Positions 5,979 through 6,950 of a DNA stretch of 6,950 nucleotides are shown here, piece by piece. Source of the stretch: VRUE01 sp044867925 (GTDB lineage Bacteria > Actinomycetota > Thermoleophilia > Solirubrobacterales > 70-9); contig JBIOVV010000043.1 in assembly GCA_044867925.1 (NCBI GenBank), positions 1 to 6,950 on the forward strand, written 5' to 3'. Made by a program: the position numbers and the translations under genes. Position 1 is the stretch's first letter. Each line of letters starts with the position of its first letter. The notes below the pieces were generated by a model that was given only the letters and a program-made list of their open reading frames with translations, did not search any database and was not told the origin of the DNA.

Positions 5979-6839
5979 TCAATCTTCGCCCACCCGGGCC
6001 TGCCTGCGCGCGATCTCGATGATGGCGTCGTTGAGCCGGGAGTGGAGCCCTGGCGCCAGCGGACCCGGCGGGAGCTCGACGACATAGGAGCTGCTGCCGG
6101 GAAAGCGGTGGTTCTGCCAGTTGGGAGCAGTGCCGTCGGGCCAGGGCAGGAGGCGAAAGGGGATCCGCGCCAGGTCGGCCAGGCGTCGGCCTGCGTCGGC
6201 GCTCCGTCCCCAGGCGCGGACCAGCGGCCTCGGGCTGCGGTGCTGGTGGAACCAGATCGTGATGTCGGGCGCCAGGCCCCCGACGATGCGGGAGGCCAGT
6301 CGGGTCTCCGGCTCCGAGAAGGGGCGTGGTCCCGAGTATTGGGCATCTCCCCGGCTGCCGATCGCTCGCCATTGCGAGGGGAAGTTACGGTTCAGGTCGA
6401 CGCCGCGGCCGTTGAGGCGCGTGCCCAGAGCGGCGCCGTCGGGGTTGAGGTTGCGCACCACGAAGACGTTCGAGCGCGGGTCGGGGCAGCCGCCGCTGGT
6501 CGGGACGATCTCGCTGCCGGCGCACTCGTCGCCGTGGATGCAGCCGACGATCAGCACCTTGCCGGCGATGCTCGGATCGCCCAGCTGGCGCAGGCCGATC
6601 GGACGGCCGGCGGCGGAACGGCCGACCACGCCGATCCGCTCGAGCAGGTTGCCGGGCCGTCGCGGCGTCCTGGCGAAGGCGAGGAGGCGACCGGCGGGCC
6701 TGTCGGTCGCACCCTCTTCCCCGGCCGGCGTGGGGGCGGTGGCTCCTCCGCTCGCGCCGGGCAGCGAGTGGGCCACGGCGATCAGGGCGAGCCCGCAGCC
6801 GGCCGCGATTGTCGCTGCGATGAAGACCCGTCGCCTCAC
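5979..6839 (-). CDS. M14 family zinc carboxypeptidase, MpaA-like, exported or membrane-anchored
   Basis: The chosen start is GTG 6837-6839, giving 286 residues. It overlaps the upstream gene's TGA as GTGA and produces a classic export segment: MRRR, then a hydrophobic stretch to about residue 24. A GTG at 6890 would add 17 residues (303 aa) but would overlap the upstream gene by more than 50 bases. M14 hallmarks follow: GRSAAGRPI, the zinc motif HGDE (His102, Glu105), NPDG, VDLNRNFPSQW (substrate-binding Asn150-Arg151), YSGPRPFSEPET, the third zinc histidine in WFHQH (His198, or His200) and the catalytic Glu255 in YVVELPPG. The ELPPG ending and NPDG/DLNRNF spacing resemble murein peptide amidase MpaA, so a cell-wall peptide substrate is likely but not shown. 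Cys100, Cys106 and Cys118 surround the zinc motif and may form a disulfide. It lies upstream of the sigma/propeller pair. Confidence 0.87.
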   Translation of the reverse strand: MRRRVFIAATIAAGCGLALIAVAHSLPGASGGATAPTPAGEEGATDRPAGRLLAFARTPRRPGNLLERIGVVGRSAAGRPIGLRQLGDPSIAGKVLIVGCIHGDECAGSEIVPTSGGCPDPRSNVFVVRNLNPDGAALGTRLNGRGVDLNRNFPSQWRAIGSRGDAQYSGPRPFSEPETRLASRIVGGLAPDITIWFHQHRSPRPLVRAWGRSADAGRRLADLARIPFRLLPWPDGTAPNWQNHRFPGSSSYVVELPPGPLAPGLHSRLNDAIIEIARRQARVGED

Positions 6840-6950
6840 CGGCCCGCGGCCCGCCCGTCGCCCGTCCGCCTCTGTCGCCGGCCGACCCACGCCAAAAGGA
6901 GCAGCGCGGCCGCGCTCAGGACCACGATCGGCGGCCAGGGGCCGATTCCG
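6836..6950 (-). CDS. C-terminal end of an unidentified membrane protein (5' part outside window)
   Basis: The minus-strand frame is open from the window edge (first full codon at 6949) and ends at TGA 6836-6838, giving 37 visible residues. They form one hydrophobic helix (IVVLSAAALLLLAWV) flanked by GPWPP on one side and an Arg-rich tail (GRRQRRTGDGRAAGR) on the other. This looks like a C-terminal membrane anchor with a cytoplasmic positive tail. The GTGA overlap with the next gene indicates a shared operon. The family cannot be identified from this fragment; C-terminally anchored envelope enzymes are one possibility. Confidence 0.6.
   Translation of the reverse strand, partial: GIGPWPPIVVLSAAALLLLAWVGRRQRRTGDGRAAGR

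Noticed and set aside
5056..6087. Long plus-strand frame (343 aa) opposite the sigma and propeller genes
   Set aside because: It crosses two well-supported genes on the other strand, is Ser/Arg/Ala-rich with no motif, and looks like a GC-driven shadow.
1..6950. tRNA, rRNA, CRISPR arrays, full insertion sequences, phage genes
   Set aside because: No cloverleaf-like segment, regularly spaced direct repeats, transposase or phage protein motif was seen in any frame.

Overview
The window is high-GC, tightly packed DNA. GTG and TTG starts are common, stop/start overlaps are 4 nt, and the largest gap between genes is about 150 bp. Codon use, the NHEJ pair and the ECF sigma/beta-propeller pair suggest a high-GC actinobacterium, possibly Thermoleophilia/Solirubrobacterales. 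That placement is inferred from protein character only; no rRNA or other marker is present.

Layout from left to right. (1) 1-738 (+): the C-terminal half of the PLP-dependent glycine dehydrogenase of the glycine cleavage system, cut by the window edge. (2) 745-2669 (-): a two-gene non-homologous end-joining (NHEJ) operon, ku followed by a stand-alone LigD-type polymerase. It is convergent with the glycine dehydrogenase gene. A large two-tier inverted repeat (1664-1777) lies between the two genes. One arm contains the ku stop codon and the other abuts the polymerase start codon. (3) 2670-2819: the divergent ku/fetA intergenic region, holding a REP-like 51-bp palindrome. (4) 2820-4243 (+): fetA-fetB, an ABC exporter pair of the YbbL/YbbM (UPF0014) iron-efflux type, overlapping by GTGA. 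(5) 4240-6950 (-): an operon read right to left. It has the end of an unidentified membrane protein, an M14 MpaA-like zinc carboxypeptidase with an N-terminal membrane or signal segment, an ECF sigma factor with a TTG start, and a single-pass membrane protein with a TolB/WD40-like propeller that is the likely anti-sigma factor. The fetB and propeller-protein stop codons overlap tail to tail.

Three functional units can be read: C1/glycine metabolism (partial), DNA double-strand-break repair beside metal export, and a cell-envelope module coupling a peptidoglycan-type peptidase to a membrane-gated sigma factor. The most unusual signals are the ku-ligD inverted repeat, which could gate translation of the polymerase or be a small mobile element, and the sigma/propeller pair, whose only two cysteines are the last two residues of the propeller protein.
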